Positions 53,241-62,512 of a stretch of 64,000 nt of DNA are shown piece after piece. The notes beneath the pieces are model-generated. The model made no database searches. It saw only the letters and a program-made list of their open reading frames with translations, and was not told the DNA's origin. How positions within the stretch are numbered: position 1 is the first letter of the stretch; each line of letters opens with the position of its first letter. The stretch is from Sciurus carolinensis (lineage: Eukaryota; Chordata; Mammalia; Rodentia; Sciuridae): positions 74,913,440 through 74,977,439 of the forward strand of contig NC_062232.1 in assembly GCF_902686445.1 (NCBI RefSeq). The letters run 5' to 3'. The translations under genes were made by a program, and so were the position numbers.

Positions 53241-54895
53241 TCTGTTAACTGTTGATTGGTGCGATCATTCAATGCCTGCATTTGCTCTTTCATCTCATCA
53301 TTCAATGCCTGCATTTGCTCTTTCATCTCATCGTTTGCTTCTCTGATCATTTTAATATGTACATTCTGAACTCCCTTTCTGTCATTTCTTCTGCCATGCT
53401 CTTTTTGGATTCTATTGATGTAACATCTAGATTTGTTTGGGGCATTTTCTTCCCTTGTTTTCTCATATTGTTCAGGAATCAGTGGGTCATTAAGATATTG
53501 CAGATTTCCTCTATCGACTTATAATGTCCCTGAAGATTGCTAGTATATCCCCTCTTATCCTTCAGTAGCCTGAAGTCTTGGAGGAAGTTGATAATGCGGA
53601 GCTCCACGAAGAAGCTGCCTCTCTAGGGTGGTGACCCTCAGGTGGCGTATTTTCCTTGCTAGTGGTCAGAGGTGTCTCCACTTGTTGACCAATGGTCATC
53701 CAACGGGGAACTAGGCTGCGGGCTGAGGCAAGGCCTATTTGTGCCTGTGTCTCTGGTTTAACCGTCCCTGTGGGAAAACCTCTCCTGGTAGGGAAGACTC
53801 ACTCGGTGGGAACGTCTCGCTGGTCAGTTCCCCTCCTAGAGGTTCCCCTCAATCTACAACTACCGCCTGGGCTGGGCTGTCTTCCTCTGCAACGTTCCTA
53901 GGGGCCCGGACCTACCTCCTGGGCCTGGGACCCTCACCCTCTGCAGGCGAGTCTCCTTAGGCTGCCTCTCCCAGATAATCTGCCCGCAGTCCTGGAAACT
54001 TCGCTCCGCCCCTAGGCGTGTCTCTGTGCGGCTCTTCCAGCAAGAAGCCACCTAGCTCCTGGGACCCTACTCTGCACCTAATCGCCTGGCTATGTGGCCC
54101 CTCCTCTGAACCGCCACCTGGAGCCCCGTACAATAGCTCCGATACCCAGAGACCCGCCGCACACCTCCTCCACCAGACAGCAATCTGGTTTCCAACGCAG
54201 TCACTAGGAGTCCAAGCAACTCACTTCGCGTCTCCTCCTCCCGCCAACCTCCCGTAGCCCTAGGCAGTCACTCCAAGCCCAAGTGACCCACCCTGTTCCT
54301 CCTCCTCCCCCCTGGGGGTAGCCTCCCGGGTGTTCAGGGGCGGTGGCTCTGAGACCAACTGACCCACCGCGCTCCTCCTCCAGGCAGGCCACCGGTGTTC
54401 AGGAGCGGTCGCTTTGTGTGCAATCAACTCACCACTCGCCTCCTCACCTGGCAACCGCCTGTGGCTCTGATGCAGACACTCCTAGACCAAGCAACCCGCC
54501 ATGCTCCTCCTCTTCCTCCGGGCAACCCCCCAGTGTTCAGAAGCGATTATTCTGAGTCTAAACAACTCACCACGCAGCTCCTCCTCAGGCAGCCGCCCGG
54601 AGCCCCAGTGGTTGCTCTGAGTCCAAGCACTGTGCTGAGCCGCCTCCTCTACGATGATCCCAGTTGTCCGTGTTTACCGCTCCAGCAGGGGGAGGGGTGT
54701 CTCGCCGAGCAACTCCACTTCACAAATTCCCTGCGTTCCGGGGCTACCACCCCATCCGGGATGCCTCCCCAACGGGAGAGACTCACCCAGCGGCTTTGAG
54801 TTGGTCCCAAGTCTCTCACTATCTCCTCTTTTGAATCTTGCGTCCTGGAGCAACGTGAAATGCAGCTGCCCTCTAGGCCGCCATCTTGAAACTCT
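53241..54895 (-). mobile_element. L1 copy B: 5' UTR and start of ORF1, running into the gap
   Basis: The minus strand starts at about 54895 with a YY1-like CAAGATGGCGG (54878-54888 on +), the usual L1 5' end signal, then a GC-rich 5' UTR to about 53467, then ORF1 from ATG 53466 (MRKQGKKM-type start) into the gap. The ORF1 start has a 1-nt frameshift near 53355. The 5' UTR holds about eight tandem units of 57-74 bp (54101-54650). It is far more GC- and CpG-rich than the intron. The 3' part is not in the assembly. Confidence 0.88.
54101..54650 (-). repeat. Tandem ~68-bp monomers in the L1-B 5' UTR
   Basis: A CTCCTCC-type motif (+ strand) recurs at 54101, 54175, 54232, 54299, 54372, 54440, 54504, 54578 and 54644, spacings of 57-74 bp. 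Between the motifs the units share GCCACC/GCAACC/GCCGCC, a CAGTGTTCAG-type or TGGCTCTGAG-type core, and a CAACTCACC-type end. This is the arrangement of a monomeric L1 promoter. Confidence 0.8.
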
Positions 54896-55222
54896 CGAGA
54901 TCTCTGGTTTCTTTATTCAATTTTTCTTTGGAAGATCTATCCAGTGGTGAGGGATTTGTGTTAAAATTGCCTAGTATTATTGTGTTGTGGTCTATTTGAT
55001 TTCTGGAATTGAGAAGGATTTGTTTGACGTACATGGATGAGCCAATGTTCGAGACATAGATATTTATGATTGTTATGTCTTGCTGATTTATGCTTCCCTT
55101 AAGCAGTATGAAATGTCCTTCCTTATCCCTTTTGACTAGCTTTGGCTTGAAGTCCACATTATCTGAAGTGAGGATGGATACTCTTTCTTTGAGATGAGTC
55201 TCTTGCAGGCACCTTATTGTTG

Positions 55223-55255
<33 letters not shown>

Positions 55256-55446
55256 AGTGCTGGAGATCGAACCCAGCGCCTTATGCTTGCAAGGCAAGCA
55301 CTGTACCAACTGAGTTATATCCCCAGCTCTGGATTTTTCTTTTTAATCCAATCTGCCAGTCTATGTCTTTTGATTGATGAGTTCAGGTCATTAGCATTCA
55401 GGGTTATTATTGTGATATGATTCGTATTCCCAGTCATTTGACTCAT
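54896..55446 (-). pseudogene. L1 ORF2 endonuclease fragment, interrupted and catalytically altered
   Basis: ATG at 55446 starts ORF2; the frame is broken by a SINE (55225-55329) and a 70-bp deletion. From 55157 the frame MDFKPKLVKRDKEGHFILLK continues to the junction. The catalytic GDFN motif reads GNFN (N codon at 54966-54968), apparently by CpG to TpG change relative to the L1 at 44.4 kb. The last residues (SFKMAA) come from the L1-B 5' end. Confidence 0.85.
55225..55329 (-). mobile_element. ID SINE inserted in L1-A ORF2
   Basis: A 29-nt T run (the poly-A tail in reverse) is followed by GCTGGAGATCGAACCCAGCG (B box in reverse), CTTGCAAGGCAAGCACTG and AACTGAGTTATATCCCCAGC (A-box side). It splits L1 sequence that is continuous in the copy at 44.78 kb; TTGAATTTTT and TGGATTTTT at its edges may be remnants of a TSD. 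Confidence 0.92.
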
Positions 55447-55610
55447 TTTTGTTTTTTGATTTGATTTGGCTTCTCCTTTATTTGTCTATTCCTTTAGGCT
55501 AGTTCCTCCCGTTGCTGACTTGCAACATTGTTTTTCATCTCTTCCTCATGGAATATTGTGCTGAGAATGTTCTGTAATGCCGGCTTTCTTTTTGTAAATT
55601 CTATTAGCTT

Positions 55611-56542
55611 TTATTTATCATGGAAGGATTTTATTTCATTGTCAAATCTGAAAGTAAGTTTTGCTGGGTATAAGATTCTTGGTTGGCATCCGTTTTCTTT
55701 CAGGGCTTGGTAAATGTTGTTCCAGGCCCTTCTAGCTTTTAGCATCTGGATTGAAAAACCTGCTGATATTCTTATTGGTTTCCCCCTGAATGTAATTTGA
55801 TTCTTTTCTCTCGCGGCCTTTAAGATTCTGTCTTTATTTTGTATGTTAGGTATTTTCATAATAATGTGCCTTGGTGTGGGTCTGTTGTAATTTTGTATAT
55901 TTTGAGTCCTGTAAGCCTCTTGTACCTGGTTTTCCATTTCATTCTTCAGATTTGGGATATTTTCTGATATTATGTCATTGAATAGATTGTTTATTCCTTT
56001 GGTTTCTCTAAGCCTTCCTCAATCCTAATAATTCTTAAATTTGGCCTTTTCATGATATCCCATAATTCTTTTAGATTCTGTTCATGATTTCTTACCATTT
56101 TCTCTGTTTGGTCAATTTTGTTTTCAGGATTAAATATTTTGTCTTCAATGTCTGAGGTTCTGTCTTCCAGGTGTTCTGTCCTATTGGTTATGCTTTCTAT
56201 GGAGTTTTTAACTCGGTTTATTGTTTCCTTCATTTCAAGGATTTCTGTTTGTTTGTTTGTTTTTTTCAGTATCTGTAACTCTTTATTGAAATGATCTTTT
56301 GCTTCCCATATTTGCTTTTTTAACTGTAGATTGGTGCGATCATTTAATGCCTGCATTTGCTCTTTCATCTCCTCCTTCAATACCTGCATTTGCTCTTTCA
56401 TCTCCTCGTTTGCTTTTCTGATTGTTCTAATTATGTACATTCTGAACTCCCTTTCTGACTTTTCTTCTGCTGTGCTGTCATTGAGTTTTATTGATATAGT
56501 ATCAAGGTTTGTTTGGGACATTTTCTTCCCTTGTTTTCTCAT
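55611..56542 (-). pseudogene. L1 ORF1 (RNA-binding chaperone protein), frameshifted
   Basis: Two adjacent open pieces. 56542-55991 (183 codons) has the basic start, a long coiled coil rich in heptads (EEMKEQMQALNDRT, EILEMKETINRVKNSIESI, NRTEHLEDRTSDIEDKI) and ends in the RRM-entry segment LRIIRIEEG. 55937-55611 (108 codons) has the rest of the RRM and the C-terminal domain (RHIIMKIPNIQNKDRILKAA, ITFRGKPIRISAGFS, ARRAWNNIYQALKENGCQPR, LTFRFDNEIKSF). A short frameshifted stretch separates them. ORF1 proteins trimerise through the coiled coil and coat L1 RNA. Confidence 0.88.
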
Positions 56543-56704
56543 ATTGTTCAGATATCAGTGGGACTCTGAGTTATTGCAGATTTCCTCTTTGGCTTATAGT
56601 GTCCCTGTAGATTTCCAGTATATCACTTCCCAGCCTTCAGTAGCCTGAAGTCTTGGAGGAACTGATAATGCAGTGCTTCCGAAGAAAGCTGCCCCTAGCC
56701 CGCT

Positions 56705-57220
56705 ACTGGGTCCAGGGCTGGGGGCTGGTTCTGCATGGAAATCCTCTCACTTGGTGGTCCTCCTCCTAGAAGCTGGCTATAGACAGGGCCTGCCCCCGCC
56801 TGAGGGAGCCAGGCTGATTGGGGAAAGCCTCTCCCTGTCCTTCCTTGGTCCCAGAAGTCGCCTGCAGGCTGGGGCCTGCCACTGAGTTCAGTGCTTGAGG
56901 TTGGCTCTGTGCAGAAAAGCTCTCACTGGGCGGACCTGTTCCAAGAAGCTGGCTGTGGACCCCCTGCTGCCGGAGGGAGCAGGGCTGCTTGGGGAAATCT
57001 CTGGCTGCCCTTCCCTGGTCCTAGAAGCCGCCTGCAGGTCAGGGCCCACCACTGGGTCCAGGGCTTGCAGTTGGCTCTGTGCGGAAAAGCTTTCACTGGG
57101 CGGGCCTCCTCCTAGTAGTTGGCTGTGGATCGAGCCTGCCACCGGAGGGAGCAGGGCTACCTGGGGAAGACTCTAGCTTCCCTGCCCTGCTCTGAGAAGC
57201 CGCCCCTATCCGGGCCTGCC
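56705..57220 (-). repeat. Tandem ~172-bp monomers in the L1-A 5' UTR
   Basis: Three consecutive units begin (+ strand) at ACTGGGTCCAGGGCTG 56705, ACTGAGTTCAGTGCTTGAGG 56881 and ACTGGGTCCAGGGCTTG 57051, spacings 176 and 170 bp. Each carries AGAAGCTGGCTGTGGA-like and TTGGGGAAA..CTCT blocks and AGAAGC/GTCGCCTGCAGG. A partial fourth unit follows at about 57221. Confidence 0.85.
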
Positions 57221-57384
57221 ACCCAGGCCGAGCTTCACCTGGTGTGGAAGACTCACCCCATGGCTCTATTTTAGTCTGAGTCTCTCAATGCCTCCCCTTC
57301 TTGAATCCTGGGTTCTGGAGCGACGGGAGAAGCAGTCACCCTCTAGTCCGCCATCTTGGAGTCCCCCTAAACACATTTCGACCT

Positions 57385-59950
57385 TAAAGGTTTCTAAAAA
57401 TAAACAAGAACATTTTATCATGGTAAAATTGTATGACAAAACTATTAGGGATGTGTAATAGTTACAAACATCTACATACTTAAAAATGCCCCCAAATTCT
57501 TGAAGTGAACATTGACAGAACTGAAAAAAAAGAAATGAACATTTCAATAATAAGGCTTCCAATTTCCCAATGTTGATAATAAATTGAACAATTAAACAGA
57601 TCAACAAAGGAATAGACTTGAACAGCACCTTAAACCAACTAGACCTAACAGACACCAGAAAGAAGAAAATGTACATTCTCTGCCAGTATGCATGTGAAAT
57701 TCTCCAGGATAGACTGCATTTCAGGATATAAAACATTAAACTTTAATTTAAACTTAAAATATTGAAAGAATCTAAATTATCCTGAATATTTCCTTTAGCC
57801 ACAAAGAAAGAAAATTATAAATGAACAACTAGAAGAAATTTAGAAAATTACTAAATACATGGAAATTAAACAAGACTCCAAAATTATAAATTTGTCAAAG
57901 AAGAAACCACAAGAGATATTAGGAAATAGTTAATGGTGAACATCTCTGGATAGGATGTTCACTTCCACCACATTTATTAAACTATATAATAGAGATTTTA
58001 GCACTGGTAATTAGGCAAGAAAAAGATAAAAAAGGCACCCAGTTTGCAAAAAAAGGAAGTTAAACTACATATATTTGCATGTTATAACCTTGTATATAAA
58101 AATTTATAAGACATACTCTAAAAACTTATGAATACTAATGATTGAGTTTAACAGAGTGTAGGCTATTGAGAGCAATATGTAAACAATCTAGTGTATTCCT
58201 CTACCCTAACAATAAATATTACTAAAAATAAATTAAGAAAATAATCCTATTTCTAATAGGTTAAAGTGAAACAAAATAATTCAGAATAAATTTAACAGAA
58301 GAAATGGACATCTTATAGTCTGAAACTTCCATAATACAGGTAAAATAAATTAAAAATCTAAATAAGTTGAAAGACATCTATGTTCATAGATTGAAAGGCT
58401 TAATATTGTAAGATACAGTACTCCACAAATTGATCTTAGGAGTGAACATATTCCTTATCAACATCCCATCTGGATTTTTGCAGAAAGTGAGAAACTGATC
58501 CAAAAAACTATGAGAATTCAAGGGAACTAAAATAACCAAAATTAAAAAGAAAAAAGTAAGTACAAAGTTGAATGATTCCGACTTTCTGATTTTAAAACAT
58601 CTTACAAGGCTGTAACATCTGTGAGAGTATGATGCAAGCATAATTAAATACATATGTACCAGTGTAATAGAATTAACATTTCATGATTAAACTCTCCTAT
58701 TTATGGTCAATTGGTTTTCAACAAGCATACCAATGAAACACAATGGGGAATGAATCACCTTTTAACAAATGGCACTGTGACAACTGGATATCCACATGCA
58801 AAAGAATGATTCTGAACCCCTTCCTTATAACATACACTAAAAATGTGGTTCCAAATGGAAATCAACTTTAAGAGCTGAAACTCTAAAATGATTGAAGGAA
58901 AACACAGGGTTAAGGTTTTGTATCCTCACATTAAGCAAAACAGTTTTATTAAAGATCTGACACAAATGTACGAGGAACAAGTTAAAGATGAATTAAGTTT
59001 TGTTAACTTCAAGAGTTTTGTACTTCAAAGGAATCATCAAAACTGAAAAAAATAAACCACAGAATGGGGGAAACTATTTGAAAATTATATATAAGGAACT
59101 TATATGTAGAAAATATATAAAACTTGTACAACTCAACAATAAAAAGATCAACAATTTTAAAATTGGTAAAGAATTATGAATAGACATTTCTCCAAAGAAG
59201 ATAACTCACAAATAAGTGCATGAGAAGATGTTCAATTTCATTAGCAGTTAGTGAAATACAAATCAATACCATAATTAGATACCATTTCTTAGTCACTAGG
59301 ATGACTATATATAAAAAATAATTAAATAACAAGTGTTGTCAAATGTTCAGATTTATTGGAGCCCTCATGTATTTCTGATATTTATGTAAAATGGTTCAGC
59401 AAATTTTTGGAAACATTTGACATTTCCTCAAAAGTTAAACAGAGTTGACGTATGACCCAGCACTAAAAAACTTCCACATAATGTTCATAGAAGCATTATT
59501 CATGTTAGCCAAAAAGTGGAAACAACCCATATGTCTATTAACTGATGAATGGATAAATAAAATGTGATATCTCCATATAAAGGAAAACACTGAGCAATTA
59601 GAATAACTGAATTACTAATGCACACCACTACAACATGGATGAATCCTGAAAACATTATATAACAGATCAGTCATTAAAGACTCTGAAAGAATTCCATTTA
59701 TGTTGTATATTCAGAAAGACAAATATAGAGAGACAGAAGTAAATTATTGGTTGCACAGGGCTGAAGGTTTGGGAGAAAATGGACAGCGACTGCTAATAGA
59801 TATAAGGAATATTTTGGATATCTTGAGAATGTCTTAAAGTTGACTATGGTGATGATTTCACAATTCAATGAATATACTAAAAAACATTGGATTGTTCATT
59901 TTAAATGGGGTCACTATAAGGTATGAATTATAATAAATCTGTTTAAGAAT
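57385..59950 (+). mobile_element. Old L1, ORF2 and 3' UTR, eroded
   Basis: Ancient L1 ORF2 pattern from the end of the endonuclease onward: AATAGACTTGAACAGCACCT, AACTAGACCTAACAGACACC, ACAAGAGATATTAGGAAATA, then the RT region (AATAGAGATTTTAGCACTGG), CAAGGCTGTAACATCTGTGA, AAATGGCACTGTGACAACTG, CTTGTACAACTCAACAATAA, GATGTTCAATTTCATTAGCA, TGACCCAGCACTAAAAA, ATTATTCATGTTAGCCAAAA, CTGATGAATGGATAAATAAA and a 3' UTR end near 59950. No intact frame. Confidence 0.85.
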
Positions 59951-61239
59951 AATGATGATAAATCATAACTCTGCTAGTGAAAATGAATTTTAATCAATTT
60001 CTTTATCATAAGTAGGCAAGTAGCTCAATGTGGAGACTATGATGTATTATGTTGTAAAATTTAATGGTACCAGATGAGTCACTTTTCTGGTGAATGGCAA
60101 ATTAAATTTTGTTTGAAGTATAGTTATGTCTATGTTCATATATTTCCATGCTTGCTTTTATGATTTAATATCATCTAAACTAAATAAAACTCCACCTTCC
60201 CAAATATTTATCAGACCTAACTGTGCAAGAATATAGAACAGTTTAAATGTTATTTACAGTAGGACCCTTTTTGTAGTACGCTCTAAAGGAAAAATAAATG
60301 GTTGTCTAATGGAGAAAATTAATCTTAGAGAGATTCAGTTCTTTTTGGTCCTGTTCTTTGGTTTTAAGTAAAATAGTTATAATGACACTACCTGAACTTA
60401 GCTTGTTGAGAACTTATGGGAACTTGTACCTCTATCTTTAAATTTTAAAACTCTGCACAAGAACCAGAACTGCTTTTATCATTCAGCGAACATGCACAAA
60501 GAGAAAAAATCAAAAAGGATTTTTTGTTTGGGAACTGATGTTTGATAGCAAATTATATAAATCATTTTTGAAGTTATTTCTAATTAACTATTAGTTGAAT
60601 ATAATTAAATATTATCAGATTTTAATATTTTTAATATAACTATTTCTAGTCAAATTTAATTACCTGTATTGTTGCAACTAGAAATTAAGAAAATAAGGAG
60701 AAATAAATGACAGTTTCTTTTTCTAACAAAAAAATTCATCCTCCCTACTCTATTCTTCTTCTTTCATGTGCCAAAACAAAAATTGCTGCTGTTTTTTAAT
60801 GCTTCGTATAGTTAAAAATGTATTTGGTTGAATGTTGTGCATAACTTTTTATTTATTGGATTGTTATAGTATGCAAATAAACCAATCCCATATTCCATGA
60901 TTTTAAGATTTTTCCACTATTTTTTAAATTATGTATTAAATCTGATAATTTTCTATTAAAAATATTCAAACAATAAGTCCACAAAGGGAATATACAATAT
61001 TTACATCCAATACTATTTAACTCAATCAGAATACCTTTTTGTGTAAAATACTGAACCTAATATAGGAGGTAAATAATGAGTTATAAAATACATAATTGTT
61101 CAATATTTGCAAAATACTCATATGTACTTTTATATTTACATACAATAAAACTCTTTCATGTTGTACAGTTCTAGCAGTTTTGAAAATGTATGGACTCATC
61201 TTATGTTAGAGAACAGTTTCATTACCTTCTGTAGTCAGT
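59951..61239. other. AT-rich intronic sequence, nothing recognised
   Basis: About 1.3 kb of low-GC DNA without gene or recognisable repeat. Confidence 0.5.
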
Positions 61240-61310
61240 GTTCCTCAAGATATTTTCCATTTCCAATCTCTGGTAACCACTGAATTGCATATTATCCCTA
61301 CAGTTTTAGC

Positions 61311-61356
61311 ATTTATATAATGTTATATAAAAGGGTTTATATAACATTATGTAAAT
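61311..61356. repeat. AT-rich inverted repeat (21-bp arms, 4-nt loop)
   Basis: Arms 61311-61331 and 61336-61356 pair throughout with one T-G wobble; the loop is AGGG. It lies in the old L1 3' region and is nearly pure AT, so chance is more likely than for the hairpin at 48.9 kb. Confidence 0.75.
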
Positions 61357-61621
61357 ATTATATAAAAAGTTTCTGAACTTCTTTCACTTAAAATTCATTT
61401 AAGTGTTATGCATGTTGTTCTGGGAATCACTAATATATTTCTTTGGGTTGCTGAATAGTATGTCATTATACAGATGTGGCACACTTTATCCATTTATCAC
61501 CAGGTTTGGGTGATTATTTGTAAAGTGATTTAAACTTTCACATAAAGGGTTCTATGTTAGCATAAATCATAAGTTTGAAATTACTTAAGTTATTTGGGTA
61601 AATATGCAGGACTGGGGTTAC

Positions 61622-61835
61622 TGGTTGTTGTTGTTGCTGTTTTTGTACTAGGAATTGAACCCTAGGTCACTGTACCACTAAGCTACATACATCCCCAGCT
61701 CTTTCTATTTTTTTTTTATTTCGAGACAGGATTTCCTTAATTGGCTGGCTGAGGCTGGCCTTGAATTTTTGATCCTCCTGCCTCAGTCACCCCAGTCTCT
61801 GAGTTTAAAGGTGCTTGCTACATATGCCTGACTTG
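61622..61835 (-). mobile_element. B1-dID SINE, minus orientation
   Basis: (TTG)n lead, ID half in reverse (TAGGAATTGAACCCTAGG, ACTAAGCTACATACATCCCC), linker with a T run, then B1 half in reverse (GGCTGAGGCTGGCCTTGAA, CCTCCTGCCTCAGTCACCCC). Confidence 0.9.
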
Positions 61836-62290
61836 TTTTCATTTTGAAAAATGTATATTTTCCTTTATGAGAAACTGACCAATTGTGATCCAAACTTCTT
61901 GTGCCATTCTGCATTTTAACCAGCAATCTTAGAGTACTTCCATTGCTCGGAATACTTATCAGCACTCAGTATTATTAGTTTCTTTTTCTAATCACTCTAA
62001 TAGATTTGTAAGTGTTTCTTTTTGTAATTTTCATTTGAATTGCTTTAACATCTAATAGTGGTAGGCCTCTTTGTACATGCTTATTAGGCATAGTTACATC
62101 TTCCTTAGTGAAGTGTCTATAGACCTATTTTGACCATTTGTTGGGTCTCTGTTTTCTTACTATTGTTTTTTTTTTGAGTCCCTTTATATGCACAAATCCA
62201 TTGTTGAAAGTGATTTATAAATATTTTCACCCAGTCTGTGGCTTGTCTTGCCTTTTCATTCTTTACATTGCTTTTGCAGAGCAAATATAA

Positions 62291-62481
62291 TTATAAAAAT
62301 GAAATCCCATCCACCCACTCCCTGCTATTTATGTTTCTGTAGGAATTATTTCCTGACAATTCAGGTAACAACTGTGAAAATACTGAAATCTCTGATGTAT
62401 TTATATAAAGATTGCTAAGTTTTCATGTAACAATATGATTTAAGTAGAAAATAAAAATATGCTTTGGGAATATAAATTTTA
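62291..62481. other. Intronic sequence just upstream of the PCDH11X terminal exon
   Basis: About 190 bp without recognised repeat, containing the likely branch-point region. No branch point can be assigned with confidence. Confidence 0.5.
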
Positions 62482-62512
62482 TTTTTTGTTTCCCCTACCC
62501 CAACAGCTGCAG
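62482..62512 (+). promoter_or_regulatory. PCDH11X: Splice acceptor of the PCDH11X terminal exon, with a possible second AG 6 nt downstream
   Basis: A pyrimidine-rich tract at about 62482-62502 runs into CAACAG ending at 62506. Splicing there leaves CT as the start of the exon and keeps the reading frame (phase 1), giving Ala-Ala-Glu-Ile-Thr, which matches the known protein. A second CAG ends at 62512, exactly 6 nt downstream and in the same phase; its use would drop two alanines. The upstream site has the better pyrimidine tract. Confidence 0.85.

Larger units (their letters stand above)
54896..57366 (-). mobile_element. L1 copy A: 5' UTR, ORF1 and ORF2 N-terminus, cut at the junction with copy B
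   Basis: The 5' end is at about 57366 (minus), again with CCAAGATGGCGG (57348-57359 on +). The 5' UTR runs to 56543, ORF1 is 56542-55611 (broken), ORF2 starts at ATG 55446 and is cut at about 54896, where L1-B begins. Compared with the L1 at 40797-44970, about 70 bp of the endonuclease is deleted at about 55182 and a SINE is inserted at 55225-55329. Confidence 0.9.
61240..62290 (-). mobile_element. Old L1 3' end, minus orientation, with an inserted SINE
   Basis: On the + strand it reads L1 3' sequence in reverse: GGTTGCTGAATAGTATGTC, ATCCATTTATCACCAGGTTT, GTGCCATTCTGCATTTTAAC, TTTCATTTGAATTGCTTTAAC, TGACCATTTGTTGGGTCTCTG and ATTTTCACCCAGTCTGTGGC. The order is correct for the ORF2 end and 3' UTR. 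A B1-dID interrupts it at 61622-61835. Confidence 0.75.
1..62506 (+). other. PCDH11X: Last intron of PCDH11X (3' part)
   Basis: No exon-like frame flanked by splice sites is recognisable upstream of the acceptor at 62506, and the longer open frames all fall in L1, LTR or low-complexity sequence or are shadows of these. The simplest reading is that the whole stretch is the final, very long intron of PCDH11X, which is also a large gene in other mammals. Small alternative exons cannot be excluded by eye. Confidence 0.75.

Noticed and set aside
52687..53350. Open frames of about 200 residues crossing 52.7-53.3 kb on both strands
   Set aside because: They run through the 500-N gap and have no sequence support.
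53692..54260. CpG island promoter of a host gene
   Set aside because: The GC-rich stretch is continuous with the L1-B 5' UTR and leads into L1 ORF1; no host exon follows.
54395..54799. 134-residue proline/serine-rich frame on the + strand
   Set aside because: Lies in the GC-rich tandem 5' UTR of L1-B, opposite to L1 sense; low stop frequency follows from composition.
57266..57736. 156-residue frame on the minus strand
   Set aside because: Spans the L1-A 5' end and antisense of an old L1; not a coherent protein.
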